Below the pieces are notes generated by a model. The model saw only the letters and a program-made list of their open reading frames with translations. It was not told the DNA's origin and did no database searches. The position numbers and the translations under genes are program-made. This document shows, one piece after another, positions 23,219 to 32,909 of a stretch of DNA of 64,000 nucleotides (position 1 is its first letter; every line of letters starts with the position of its first letter). The stretch covers positions 1 through 64,000 of the forward strand of contig NZ_KB899498.1 of the NCBI RefSeq assembly GCF_000378245.1. Direction: 5' to 3'. This DNA comes from Aromatoleum toluclasticum ATCC 700605. Its GTDB lineage: Bacteria > Pseudomonadota > Gammaproteobacteria > Burkholderiales > Rhodocyclaceae.

Positions 23219-24103
23219 TCAAACGGAGACGAGCACATCGCATTGCGATTCGGCCAGGACATGCTTGGTGACGCTGCCGAGGAAAAACTCGTCGAGCATG
23301 CTTTGGCCGTGTTTGCCCATCACGATCAGATCGCAGTCGGCTTCCTGCTCCTGTTCGATGATGTGTGTCGAGGGGGAGCCTTGCTGCACGACGATGTGTG
23401 CCTCGTATGGCGGCAGTCCGGCCTGCTCGCTCAATGCCTTCAGATTCTGAATCGCTTCCTGCCTGGCTTGCCTGCGATAGCCACTGATGACTTCGTCCTC
23501 TACACCGGCATACCGTAGATGGCCTTCGAACGGCAAGTCGAAAGCATGGAGCAGGACGAGCCGCGCCTGTGGCGCAACGAGCCGGGCATTGGCGATCGCT
23601 TGCACGGACGAGGGGGAGAAATCGACCGGCACGAGCACCGTCCGATAGGGTTCATGCGCAGCCTGCTTCACCACCAGCATCGGACATTTCGCGCGGCTAA
23701 GCATCCGCTCGGCCGTCGAGCCCAAAAGGATATGCCGCACGAAACTCTCGCCACGCGCGCCGCAAACGATAAGTTCCGCTTTGGATGCTTCGACCGCCCG
23801 CGCCAATTCTGCAAGCAGGGAGCCGAACGCGACATGTGCAGCCGCCGAGAGGCCATAGTGATTTTGCAGGCTGCCGACAAGGTCATGCAGCCGTGCCTCC
23901 GCAGTCTCGAGCACCCGTTGTTTCAACTCGTCCGCCGAATTGCCCATGAGGTGGCGGAGCCGGTCCAGCGGGGCGAGATCGGCCACATGCAGCACGTCCA
24001 GCGCTGCTCCCGTTTCCCTGCTCACCAGTGCTGCCCGCTCGACAGCGTGGCGAGCCGGCGCGGAAAGATCGGTCGCAGCAAGCAGGCGTTTCAGTTTCAA
24101 CAT
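23219..24103 (-). CDS. Universal stress protein, two UspA domains
   Basis: A 294-residue cytoplasmic protein with two Usp folds (about 1-140 and 150-294). The first ends with GARGESFVRHILLGSTAERML and the second with GKHGQSMLDEFFLGSVTKHVL; both fit the ATP-binding G-x-x-G-x9-G-S/T pattern. I chose the ATG at 24103 (MLKLKRLLAATD), preceded on this strand by GGAGAGGACGACGACC. It is divergent from the P-type ATPase at 24284, across a 180-bp shared promoter region. Usp proteins bind ATP and aid survival under stress or low oxygen; the exact target is unknown. Confidence 0.9.
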   Translation of the reverse strand: MLKLKRLLAATDLSAPARHAVERAALVSRETGAALDVLHVADLAPLDRLRHLMGNSADELKQRVLETAEARLHDLVGSLQNHYGLSAAAHVAFGSLLAELARAVEASKAELIVCGARGESFVRHILLGSTAERMLSRAKCPMLVVKQAAHEPYRTVLVPVDFSPSSVQAIANARLVAPQARLVLLHAFDLPFEGHLRYAGVEDEVISGYRRQARQEAIQNLKALSEQAGLPPYEAHIVVQQGSPSTHIIEQEQEADCDLIVMGKHGQSMLDEFFLGSVTKHVLAESQCDVLVSV

Positions 24104-24283
24104 GGTCGTCGTCCTCTCCATTCATATGCTGTGCGCGTCTCGACGCTTGCGCCGCCCGGTGCGAAATGCATATTCCGCGGGCCTGGGAGGTCTATGCATG
24201 CATCAGTATAGTATTGCTACAAATATTCTTCGCTTTCGCGTCTGTCCAGGCCGTGCGAGGAAATACCTGGAGACTGCGCATTG

Positions 24284-27010
24284 ATGAGCGACCGTCACGT
24301 GGATCATACCCGGCCTCCAGATTGGCATGCACTCACGCGGGGCGAGGTCGAACAGGCCCTGCAAACCGGGCCGGATGGCCTGCTGCCAGATGAAGTGCAG
24401 CGTCGGCTCGCGCACTACGGCCCGAATCGGCTCGCCCCGCCGGCCCGACGCGGCCCGCTCCTGCGCCTGGCTATGCAGTTTCACAATATTCTGCTGTATG
24501 TAATGCTCGGCGCGGCCGTCATCACGGCGGCGCTTGGGCATTGGGTCGATACCGGGGTGTTGCTCGGCGCGGTGGTGATCAACGTGATCATCGGCTTCAT
24601 CCAGGAAGGCAAGGCCGAAGCGGCACTCGACGCAATCCGCGCGATGCTGTCCGCGCATGCAGTGGTGATCCGCGGCGGCAATCGTCAGGAGATCGACGCG
24701 GCCGATCTCGTCCCCGGCGACTGGGTGGCCTTGACCTCCGGTGACCGCATTCCAGCGGACGTACGCCTCGTGTCGGTCAGGGAACTGCGAATCGAGGAAG
24801 CCGCGCTGACGGGCGAATCCCTGCCGATCGACAAGGGGGCGGAAGCCGTCGCCGCAGACGCTCCACTCGGTGATCGCTACGACATGGCCTACTCGGGAAC
24901 CTTCGTCGTCTACGGCCAGGCGACCGGGATCGTGGTGGCGACCGGGGGCGCGACCGAACTGGGACGGATCAATCAGATGCTGGCGGGCATCGAGCAAATG
25001 TCGACGCCTCTGTTGCGCCAGATCGAACGCTTCGGCCGCATGCTGGCACTCGTCATCCTCGGCCTGTCTGCGGCAACCTTCGTGCTCGGCACGCTGTGGC
25101 GTGACCATGCCCCGGCCGAGATGTTCATGATGGTCGTCGCGCTCGCCGCCTCGGCCATTCCGGAGGGTTTGCCGGCGATCATGACCGTGACTCTCGCGCT
25201 CGGTGTGCAGCGCATGGCCCGGCACAAGGCCATCGTGCGCCGGCTTCCAGCCGTGGAGACGCTGGGTTCGGTGACGGTGATCTGCTCGGACAAGACCGGG
25301 ACGCTGACGCGCAACGAAATGACGGTGCAGCGCTTCGTCTGCGGCGGTCACGTGTTCGACGTCGGCGGGGTCGGTTACGCACCAGTCGGAGACTTCAGCG
25401 TCGACGGCCGGATCATCGATATCGCCCACTACCCCGCGCTGCAAATGGCGATGCGAGCAGGCGTGCTGTGCAACGACGCGCGTCTGCGCGAGCAGGACGA
25501 TCTTTGGTCGATCGAAGGCGACCCGACCGAAGGCGCCTTGCTCGTTGCGGGACACAAGGGGGGCTTTACCCAGCACGCCGGGGATACGGCGTGGCCGCGG
25601 GTCGATTCGATTCCGTTCGAGTCGCAACATCGCTTCATGGCGACCTGGCACTGCGATCCGGACGGCGACTCGTGGATCTTCGTCAAGGGAGCCCCCGAAC
25701 GGATTCTCGACATGTGCGAATCCCAGTTGGACCACGATGGCCTGCGGTCGCTGGATGTCGATTACTGGCGAAGGATGGCGACCGACACGGCGGCACAGGG
25801 TTTGCGGCTTCTCGCCCTGGCGTGCAAGCGCGCTGCGCCGGCCGGCGACAGTCTGGAATTTGCCGACGTCGAGGACGGCTACGTGCTGGTCGCGCTGGCA
25901 GGCATCATCGATCCCCCGCGCGAGGAAGCGATCGCGGCGGTGAGCGAATGCCACCGTGCCGGCATCCGTGTGAAGATGATTACCGGCGACCACGGTGAGA
26001 CGGCGCGCGCCATCGGTGCCCAACTGGGCATTGGCGTCGGAAAGCCGTTCATCACCGGAGCGGAAATTGCCATCATGGATGACGCCGCATTGCGGCGGGT
26101 GGCGATGGAAGTCGATGTGTTCGCACGGGCCAGCCCCGAGCACAAGCTGCGCCTCGTGCAGGCCCTGCAGGACGACGGACAGGTGGTCTCGATGACCGGG
26201 GACGGCGTGAACGATGCCCCCGCGCTCAAACGCGCCGACGTCGGCGTGGCGATGGGCCTCAAGGGTACCGAAGCGGCCAAGGAAGCGTCCGACATGGTGC
26301 TCGCCGACGACAATTTCGCCACCATCGCGCGAGCGGTCCGCGAGGGCCGCGCCGTCTATGACAACCTGAAAAAATTCATCCTGTTCATGCTGCCCACCAA
26401 CGGCGGTGAGGCCCTCGTGGTGATTGCCGCCATCCTGTTCGAGCTGGCATTGCCGCTGACGCCGGCACAGGTGCTGTGGATCAACATGGTCACTTCCTCG
26501 ACGCTCGGGCTGGCGCTGGCATTCGAGCCGGCCGAGGGCGACGTCATGAAGCGCCATCCGCGACCACCGAGCCAGGCCCTGCTGTCGGGCTTCTTCGTCT
26601 GGCGGGTGCTGATGGTTTCGGTGCTGATGATGGCCGGTGCGCTGGGACTCTTCCTGTGGGAACTGGCGGATGGCACGAGTCTGGAAACGGCGCGCACGAT
26701 GGCCGTCAATGCGGTGGTCGCGGCCGAGATGTTCTACCTGATCAACAGTCGCCATATCCTCGCGCCGGTCACGAATCGGGAGGGGCTGACCGGAAATGCT
26801 TATGTGCTGCTAGCGATCGCCGCCTGCATTCCCTTGCAGATCGCCTACACCCATGCTCCTTTCATGCATGGCATCTTCGACTCGACAGATCTCACGCCGC
26901 AGGAGTGGTCCAAGGTGGTTGCGGCCGGTCTGCTGGTTTTTGCCGTGGCGGAGCTGGAGAAGCTCGTCATCCGCAGTACCGGCCTCGCGACACGCCTTGT
27001 GCGCGCGTGA
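24284..27010 (+). CDS. P-type cation-transporting ATPase (P2-type, Ca2+/PMR1-like)
   Basis: A 908-residue membrane pump. It has an N-terminal cation-ATPase domain (about 8-75), paired helices M1-M2, an actuator domain with LTGES, M3-M4 with PEGLPA, the phosphorylation site D336 in DKTGTLT, a nucleotide-binding domain with KGAPER, the hinge TGDGVNDAP, and M5-M10. The overall order is that of P2A calcium pumps. In M6 the usual N-L-V-T-D-G of calcium pumps reads NMVTSST, so a key Asp ligand is absent and the transported ion is uncertain. GGAG lies 11 bases before the ATG. Universal stress genes flank it on both sides. Confidence 0.9.
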   Translation: MSDRHVDHTRPPDWHALTRGEVEQALQTGPDGLLPDEVQRRLAHYGPNRLAPPARRGPLLRLAMQFHNILLYVMLGAAVITAALGHWVDTGVLLGAVVINVIIGFIQEGKAEAALDAIRAMLSAHAVVIRGGNRQEIDAADLVPGDWVALTSGDRIPADVRLVSVRELRIEEAALTGESLPIDKGAEAVAADAPLGDRYDMAYSGTFVVYGQATGIVVATGGATELGRINQMLAGIEQMSTPLLRQIERFGRMLALVILGLSAATFVLGTLWRDHAPAEMFMMVVALAASAIPEGLPAIMTVTLALGVQRMARHKAIVRRLPAVETLGSVTVICSDKTGTLTRNEMTVQRFVCGGHVFDVGGVGYAPVGDFSVDGRIIDIAHYPALQMAMRAGVLCNDARLREQDDLWSIEGDPTEGALLVAGHKGGFTQHAGDTAWPRVDSIPFESQHRFMATWHCDPDGDSWIFVKGAPERILDMCESQLDHDGLRSLDVDYWRRMATDTAAQGLRLLALACKRAAPAGDSLEFADVEDGYVLVALAGIIDPPREEAIAAVSECHRAGIRVKMITGDHGETARAIGAQLGIGVGKPFITGAEIAIMDDAALRRVAMEVDVFARASPEHKLRLVQALQDDGQVVSMTGDGVNDAPALKRADVGVAMGLKGTEAAKEASDMVLADDNFATIARAVREGRAVYDNLKKFILFMLPTNGGEALVVIAAILFELALPLTPAQVLWINMVTSSTLGLALAFEPAEGDVMKRHPRPPSQALLSGFFVWRVLMVSVLMMAGALGLFLWELADGTSLETARTMAVNAVVAAEMFYLINSRHILAPVTNREGLTGNAYVLLAIAACIPLQIAYTHAPFMHGIFDSTDLTPQEWSKVVAAGLLVFAVAELEKLVIRSTGLATRLVRA

Positions 27011-27037
27011 CCGGACATCCTCTAGGGAGAGACGACC

Positions 27038-27934
27038 GTGACGCATGAGACCGCGATTCACCCCCCCGACCGACCGCCCGCTCGTCTTCTCCTGGCGACC
27101 GACCTCGGCGCGCGCTGTGACCGGGCGCTCGACCGGAGCGCCCAGCTCGCCCGTGAGTGGCAGGCGGAGCTCATTGCCTTGAATGTCCTCGATCCATCGG
27201 TGTGTGCGGATCAGACGCATGCATGGATCAGCGGCGCAACCGACGATCAACTGATGAGTGTCGCCGAGCGGCAACTCAGCCGCGACCTGTCCGGGATGAA
27301 GATGCCGGTGAAGATCCGGATCGTGCAGGGACGGGAGCCCGACACCGCGATCCGAGAAACAGCCACCGCAGTCGGTGCCGACCTCGTCGTGACCGCGGTC
27401 GCTCGTCAGGAAACATTCGGGCGCGTGCTGCTCGGGACCACCAACGAGCGCCTCGCCCGCTCCCTGAAGCCTGCCCTGCTGGTCGTTCGCGGCCGTGCGC
27501 AGGGTCCCTACCAACGCATCCTCGTGGCAACCGACTTTTCCGAAATGTCGCGGCACGCCTTGCTCACTGCGGCGGCGTTCTTTCCCGGTCGCGACCTGAC
27601 GCTTTACCACGCTTACACACCGCCGATGTCCGGTCCGGGCACGACTGCGTCGATCGGCGTAACTTCCCGGCAGATCGCGCTCGCGGAGTGCGGGGAGTTC
27701 GTTCAGGAAACGCGGCTTTCCGAGGGTACGCTTATGCATCCGGTAGTCGAATGCGGCAGGATCCCGATCAAGCTCGCGCGTTACGTACGCGACAATGACA
27801 TTGATCTCGTCGTGATAGGCGGTCATTCCCACGGGGGCATCATGAGCATGCTGTTGGGCAGTACCGCTGCGAAGTTGCTCGAATTCCTGCCCTGCGACAC
27901 GCTGTTGGTGCAATCGCGCCATGTCGCAGTGTAG
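27038..27934 (+). CDS. Universal stress protein, two UspA domains
   Basis: A 298-residue tandem Usp protein. Domain 1 (about 16-150) ends with TTNERLARSLKPALLVV, and its loop AVARQETFGRVLLGT replaces the standard first G. Domain 2 (about 158-298) has the full GGHSHGGIMSMLLGSTAAKLL nucleotide-binding pattern. A GTG start at 27038 is preceded by AGGGAGAG, 27 bases after the ATPase stop. Co-transcription with the pump is likely and with the antiporter operon possible. It is a different paralog from the one at 23219-24103. Confidence 0.9.
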   Translation: MTHETAIHPPDRPPARLLLATDLGARCDRALDRSAQLAREWQAELIALNVLDPSVCADQTHAWISGATDDQLMSVAERQLSRDLSGMKMPVKIRIVQGREPDTAIRETATAVGADLVVTAVARQETFGRVLLGTTNERLARSLKPALLVVRGRAQGPYQRILVATDFSEMSRHALLTAAAFFPGRDLTLYHAYTPPMSGPGTTASIGVTSRQIALAECGEFVQETRLSEGTLMHPVVECGRIPIKLARYVRDNDIDLVVIGGHSHGGIMSMLLGSTAAKLLEFLPCDTLLVQSRHVAV

Positions 27935-28030
27935 ATTGAACCGGCGCCGCACCCCGTGGAGGCGGCGGCCCTGTATTGCCGGCCGGTCAGCCCGCACTGA
28001 CTGGCCGGCCCCACACCCTGGTCATGACGG

Positions 28031-30937
28031 ATGTTGCTTGCTTCACTGATTCTCGTTCCATTTGCCGGCAGTGTGCTGGCGGCACTGATGCCGGAAAATG
28101 CCCGTAACCGCGAGGCATGGCTGGCGTTCGCCGTCGCGGCCGGCGGGCTGCTCGTCACCGGTCTGCTGTACCCCGCCGTTGCTGCCGGAACGGTGCTGCG
28201 CGAAGAGCTCGCCTGGCTGCCGTCGCACGGACTCAATCTCGTGCTGCGCGTGGATGGGCTGGCCTGGGTATTCACTCTGCTGATTCTCCTCATCGGCCTG
28301 CTGGTGGTGCTGTACGCGCGCTACTACATGTCGCCGAAGGACCCGGTGCCGCGCTTCTTCTCCTTTCTGCTGGCCTTCATGGGCTCGATGCTGGGCGTGG
28401 TGCTGTCCGGCAACCTGGTGCAGCTGGTGGTGTTCTGGGAACTCACCAGCCTGACCTCGTTCCTGCTGATCGGGTACTGGCATCACCGCTCGGATGCCCG
28501 GCGGGGGGCACGCATGGCGTTCACCGTGACCGCCACCGGCGGATTGTGCCTGCTGGCCGGCGTGCTCGTGCTCGGCCACATCGTCGGCAGCTACGATCTG
28601 GACACCGCACTGGCGGCCGGGCCGCTCATCCGTTCGCACGAGTTGTACCGCGTCGCACTGGTGCTCGTCGCCTTGGGCGCGCTGACCAAGAGCGCGCAGT
28701 TCCCCTTCCATTTCTGGCTGCCGCACGCGATGGCCGCGCCGACGCCCGTATCCTCGTATCTGCATTCGGCCACGATGGTGAAGGCCGGCGTGTTCCTGCT
28801 CGTGCGGCTGTGGCCCGCGCTCGCGGGCACGGCGGAGTGGAACTGGATCATCGGCGGTGCAGGCGTGTGCACGCTGCTGATCGGTGCCTTCATCGCGATC
28901 TTCCAGCACGACCTGAAGGGCCTGCTCGCCTATTCGACGATCAGCCACCTCGGCCTCATCACGGTGCTGATCGGCATCGGCACGCCGCTGGCGATCGTCG
29001 CGGCCATCTTCCACATCCTCAATCACGCGACCTTCAAGGCTTCGCTGTTCATGACCGCCGGCATCATCGACCATGAAACCGGGACCCGCGACCTGCGCGT
29101 CCTGCGCGGACTGCGACGCCAGTTGCCGGTCACTGCGGCGCTGGCGATCGTATCCAGCGCGGCCATGGCCGGCGTGCCCCTGCTGAACGGCTTCCTGTCC
29201 AAGGAGATGTTCTTCGCGGAAACGGCGCTGGTGGGCGGCGACGAGAACTGGTGGATGTCTGTTGCAGCCGTGGCGATGGGCATGTTCAGCGTGGCGTATT
29301 CGCTGCGCTTCATCTCGATTTTCTTCGGCACGCCCACGAGCGATTTCCCGCGCGACCCCCATGAGCCGCCGCGCTGGATGCGCTTTCCCGTGGAGTTGCT
29401 GGTAGTCCTGTGCCTGATCGTCGGCATCGTGCCGGGCGTGAGCATCGGGCCCTTCCTGCAACTGGCGGTCACCGCAACACTCGGGCCGAACACGCCGGCA
29501 TACGACCTCACGCCCTGGCACGGCGTGAACCTGCCCCTGCTGCTGAGTACGATCGCCTTCAGCGGTGGCGTCATGCTGTACGTCGTGCTGCGCCGCTACT
29601 TCAATCTGCGACAGCGTGAACAGGTTCCGGTGATCCACCGTTTCAGCGGCGCACAGGCCTACGAAACCTCGATGATGGTCCTGACCCGCTCGGCCCAATG
29701 GCTGTTGCAACGCATCGGCACCACGCGCCTGCAGCCACAGCTGCTGATGATGATGCTCGCGATGCTGATCGTTCCCCCCTTGCTCGTCGGCATGCCCGTC
29801 GCCTGGACGGAAATCCCGCTGCACGAACCCGACCCGCTGTTCGCGGCCCTCTGGGCCATCGGCTGCGCGTGCGCAGTCGCCGGGGCGTGGATGGCGAAGT
29901 ATCACCGGCTCGCGGCCCTCATCCTCATCGGTGGCACGGGCATCGTGACGGCGGCCACCTTCCTGTGGCTTTCTGCGCCCGACCTGGCGCTGACGCAGCT
30001 GATGGTCGAAACGGTCACCACCGTGCTGATCCTGCTCGGCCTGCGCTGGTTGCCGCCGCGCATCGAACCCAAGATACTCCAGCTCACGATTCCGCGCCGC
30101 GTATGGATGCGCCGTTCGCGTGACATGCTGATCGCAGTCGCCGGCGGCCTGGGGATGGCACTGCTGACCTATGCGGTGCTCGTGCACCCGCCCCCCGAAA
30201 CGATAGCGGACTTCTTCCTGCTGCGCGCATTGAGCGAAGGCGGCGGAAGCAACGTCGTCAACGTGCTGCTGGTCGATTTCCGCAGCTTCGACACGCTGGG
30301 CGAAGTGACGGTGCTCTCGATCGTCGCCCTCACGGTCTATGCCTTGCTGCGACGCTTCCGCCCCGCCGCGGACAGCGCCGAGATCCCCGCGCAGCAGAAG
30401 AACGCGGCCGACCCCGCGAGCAGGCAGACCACGGCCGAACAGGCCGACAGCGGTTATCTTCAGGTACCCGGAATCTATCTGCGCATGCTGCTGCCCTTCA
30501 TCGGCGTGATCGCGGTCTACTTCTTCATGCGCGGGCACAATCTCCCGGGTGGAGGCTTCGTGGCGGGCCTGATCTTCGCGGTGGCGATCCTGGTGCAATA
30601 CATGCTGGCGGGCACCGTGTGGGTGGAGAGCCACCTGCAACTGCGCCCGCACCGCTGGCTGGGCGCCGGGTTGCTGATCGCCCTGGCGACGGGCCTCGGC
30701 GCATGGGCCTTCGGCCACCCCTTCCTGACGACGCATACGGCGCATGTCGATTGGCCGCTGCTGGGCGAACTGCACCTGCCCAGCGCCTTCGTATTCGACC
30801 TGGGCGTGTTCGCGGTCGTCGTGGGCACGACGATGCTGATGCTGGTGGCGCTGGCGCACCAATCCTTGCGCGCGCGCCGCTTGCCGGGTGATGGCGGGCC
30901 GGACGACGCGGGAGTCGGGCAGGGGAGGGAGGTCTGA
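28031..30937 (+). CDS. phaAB: Multisubunit cation/proton antiporter, fused subunit A+B
   Basis: A 968-residue membrane protein. Residues of about 1-770 are MrpA/PhaA, related to complex I NuoL, with the proton-translocating antiporter core (FWELTSLTSFLLIGYW, KSAQFPFHFWLPHAMAAPTPVSSYLHSA split over about 220-245). Residues of about 800-968 are the MrpB-type domain (FIGVIAVYFFMRGHNLPGGGF). The A-B fusion is the usual state in proteobacterial Pha (group 2) systems. It is the first gene of a seven-function operon whose later genes overlap or abut by one to four bases. The complex exchanges K+ or Na+ for protons and gives tolerance to alkali and salt. Confidence 0.94.
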   Translation: MLLASLILVPFAGSVLAALMPENARNREAWLAFAVAAGGLLVTGLLYPAVAAGTVLREELAWLPSHGLNLVLRVDGLAWVFTLLILLIGLLVVLYARYYMSPKDPVPRFFSFLLAFMGSMLGVVLSGNLVQLVVFWELTSLTSFLLIGYWHHRSDARRGARMAFTVTATGGLCLLAGVLVLGHIVGSYDLDTALAAGPLIRSHELYRVALVLVALGALTKSAQFPFHFWLPHAMAAPTPVSSYLHSATMVKAGVFLLVRLWPALAGTAEWNWIIGGAGVCTLLIGAFIAIFQHDLKGLLAYSTISHLGLITVLIGIGTPLAIVAAIFHILNHATFKASLFMTAGIIDHETGTRDLRVLRGLRRQLPVTAALAIVSSAAMAGVPLLNGFLSKEMFFAETALVGGDENWWMSVAAVAMGMFSVAYSLRFISIFFGTPTSDFPRDPHEPPRWMRFPVELLVVLCLIVGIVPGVSIGPFLQLAVTATLGPNTPAYDLTPWHGVNLPLLLSTIAFSGGVMLYVVLRRYFNLRQREQVPVIHRFSGAQAYETSMMVLTRSAQWLLQRIGTTRLQPQLLMMMLAMLIVPPLLVGMPVAWTEIPLHEPDPLFAALWAIGCACAVAGAWMAKYHRLAALILIGGTGIVTAATFLWLSAPDLALTQLMVETVTTVLILLGLRWLPPRIEPKILQLTIPRRVWMRRSRDMLIAVAGGLGMALLTYAVLVHPPPETIADFFLLRALSEGGGSNVVNVLLVDFRSFDTLGEVTVLSIVALTVYALLRRFRPAADSAEIPAQQKNAADPASRQTTAEQADSGYLQVPGIYLRMLLPFIGVIAVYFFMRGHNLPGGGFVAGLIFAVAILVQYMLAGTVWVESHLQLRPHRWLGAGLLIALATGLGAWAFGHPFLTTHTAHVDWPLLGELHLPSAFVFDLGVFAVVVGTTMLMLVALAHQSLRARRLPGDGGPDDAGVGQGREV

Positions 30938-31278
30938 TGGAGATCGTGTTCGCCATCGCCGTCGGCGTCACCTTCGGGTCCGGCATCTGGCTGATCCTGC
31001 GTCCGCGCACCTTCCAGCTCATCACCGGCCTGCTGCTGATGTCCTACGCCGTCAACCTGTTCATTTTCGGCATGGGGCGCTTGTGGGTGGATCGGCCGCC
31101 GATCACACCTCACGCGGCGGTCGATCCGGCGCAGTTTGCCGACCCGCTGCCGCAAGGCCTGGTGCTGACGGCGATCGTGATTGGCTTTGCGACCACTGCG
31201 CTGTATCTGGTGATGATGATCGGCGCCCGCGGGCTGACCGGAAGCGACCACGTGGATGGCGAGGAGCCACGCGAATGA
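30937..31278 (+). CDS. phaC: Cation/proton antiporter subunit C
   Basis: A 113-residue protein with three membrane helices, homologous to NuoK and MrpC (SGIWLILRPRTFQLITGLLLM, VLTAIVIGFATTALYLVMM). It starts within the last codon region of phaAB and its stop overlaps phaD by four bases. It is a core membrane subunit of the Pha/Mrp complex. Confidence 0.93.
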   Translation: MEIVFAIAVGVTFGSGIWLILRPRTFQLITGLLLMSYAVNLFIFGMGRLWVDRPPITPHAAVDPAQFADPLPQGLVLTAIVIGFATTALYLVMMIGARGLTGSDHVDGEEPRE

Positions 31279-32909
31279 GCGCTCTTCCGTGGCTGGATCA
31301 TCTGATCGTGCTCCCGATCCTCCTGCCGCTCCTCGCAGGGGCGTTGCTGATCCCGGTCAACCACAAGCATCACCGCATCAAGTTCGGCTGCGCCGCGGTG
31401 GTCAGCGTGCTGCTATGGCTGGTCGCGGTGGCCCTGCTGCTTCTTGTGGATGCCGAGCACTGGCCGAAGGGAATTGGCGTGTATTTCGCCGCCAATTGGG
31501 CCGCGCCCTTCGGCATCGCGCTGATGGTCGACCGCCTGGCCGCGCTGATGCTGGTGCTGACGGCGACCATCGCCCTGGCGGTGCTGGTTTTTTCCGCGCA
31601 GCGCTGGAGCCGGGTCGGCGTGCATTTCCATTCCCTGTTCCTCTTCCTGCTGATGGGGCTCAACGGCGCCTTCCTGACCAACGACCTGTTCAACCTGTTC
31701 GTGTTCTTCGAGGTGATGCTGGCCGCGTCCTACGGCCTGTTGCTGCATGGCTACAACCTGAACCGCATTCGGGCCGGCATGCAGTACATCGCCGTCAACC
31801 TGGTCGCCTCCTTGATGTTCCTGATCGGCGTGGCGCTGATCTACGCCGCGTCGGGCACGCTCAATATCCCCGACCTGGCCGCGCGGGTGCCCGCGCTGAG
31901 GCCGGAGGACGCCTACCTGCTGGGCGTCGGGGCGAGCGTGCTCGCGCTGGCCTTCCTGACCAAGGGCGCGATGTGGCCGCTCGGATTCTGGTTGCCCGGC
32001 GCCTACTCCTCGGCATGCCCGCCCGTGGCGGCGATGCTGGTCGTGATGACCAAGGTCGGCGTGTATGCGGTGCTGCGCGTATGGATGGCCGTGTTCGGCG
32101 ATTCGGCCGGAGCCCTCGCCGGTTTCGGCTTCCAGGCGCTGATCATCGGCGGCATGGCCACGCTCGTGTTCGGCACCTGTGGCATGCTCGCCAGCCAGGG
32201 CGGGGCGCGCATGGCCGGCTACGGCGCGATCGTCTCCTCGGGCACGCTGCTGGCCGTGATCGGGCAGTCCGGCGGCGCAGTACTCGCGGCAGGGCTGTAT
32301 TACCTGGTGGGTGCGACGCTGGCGATGTCGGCCTTCATGCTCCTGCTCGAACTCACCGAACGCATACGTCCGCCGGGCGCATCCCTGCTGGCCGTGACGA
32401 TGGAGGCGTTTGCGATCAACGACAAGCCGGAGGATCCGGTGGGCGTCGTGATCCCCGGCACCCTTGCCTTCCTCGGGCTGGGCTTCGTCGCGTGTGCGCT
32501 GGTCATCAGCGGGATGCCGCCGCTGTCGGGCTTCGTCGCCAAGTTCAGCCTGTTCCATGCCTTGCTCGATGCCTCACCGCCCGGACAAGGCGGCGTGACG
32601 GCGACGACATGGCTGCTGATCGCGCTGGTCGTGGTCGCAGGCCTGGCGGCGATCATCGCGCTGATGCGGCTGGGTGTGCGGACGTTCTGGGCCTCGGGAG
32701 CCGTGACCCCGCCCAGCTTGCTCGCCTCGGAGGCCGCGCCGGTCACCGCCCTGATCGTGCTGTGCGTGCTCCTCACGACCCATGCCGGCCCGACCTTCGA
32801 CTACCTGAACCGGACGGTGGCCGGCCTGACGCGGGTTGCCGATTACAACGAACGCGTGCTCGGCCAATCGCCCGTGATTCGACCGCTGCCGGTGGAGACG
32901 ACGCGATGA
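31275..32909 (+). CDS. phaD: Cation/proton antiporter subunit D
   Basis: A 544-residue polytopic protein of the NuoM/NuoN/MrpD family, with the Lys/Glu-containing half-channel motifs (FFEVMLAASYGLLLHG, FLTKGAMWPLGFWLPGAYSS) and a final conserved GMPPLSGFVAKFSL. I chose the ATG at 31275, overlapping phaC by four bases; the frame is open far upstream but only as a shadow of phaAB-C. It forms the second antiporter-like channel of the complex. Confidence 0.93.
   Translation: MSALPWLDHLIVLPILLPLLAGALLIPVNHKHHRIKFGCAAVVSVLLWLVAVALLLLVDAEHWPKGIGVYFAANWAAPFGIALMVDRLAALMLVLTATIALAVLVFSAQRWSRVGVHFHSLFLFLLMGLNGAFLTNDLFNLFVFFEVMLAASYGLLLHGYNLNRIRAGMQYIAVNLVASLMFLIGVALIYAASGTLNIPDLAARVPALRPEDAYLLGVGASVLALAFLTKGAMWPLGFWLPGAYSSACPPVAAMLVVMTKVGVYAVLRVWMAVFGDSAGALAGFGFQALIIGGMATLVFGTCGMLASQGGARMAGYGAIVSSGTLLAVIGQSGGAVLAAGLYYLVGATLAMSAFMLLLELTERIRPPGASLLAVTMEAFAINDKPEDPVGVVIPGTLAFLGLGFVACALVISGMPPLSGFVAKFSLFHALLDASPPGQGGVTATTWLLIALVVVAGLAAIIALMRLGVRTFWASGAVTPPSLLASEAAPVTALIVLCVLLTTHAGPTFDYLNRTVAGLTRVADYNERVLGQSPVIRPLPVETTR

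Noticed and set aside
24203-26755. Long minus-strand ORF of 850 codons opposite the P-type ATPase
   Set aside because: His/Arg/Gln-rich shadow of a GC-rich gene with all P-type ATPase motifs on the plus strand; no known domain.
28043-30862. Long minus-strand ORF of 939 codons opposite phaAB
   Set aside because: Low-complexity His/Gln/Arg composition, a typical antisense shadow; the plus strand encodes a complete antiporter subunit.
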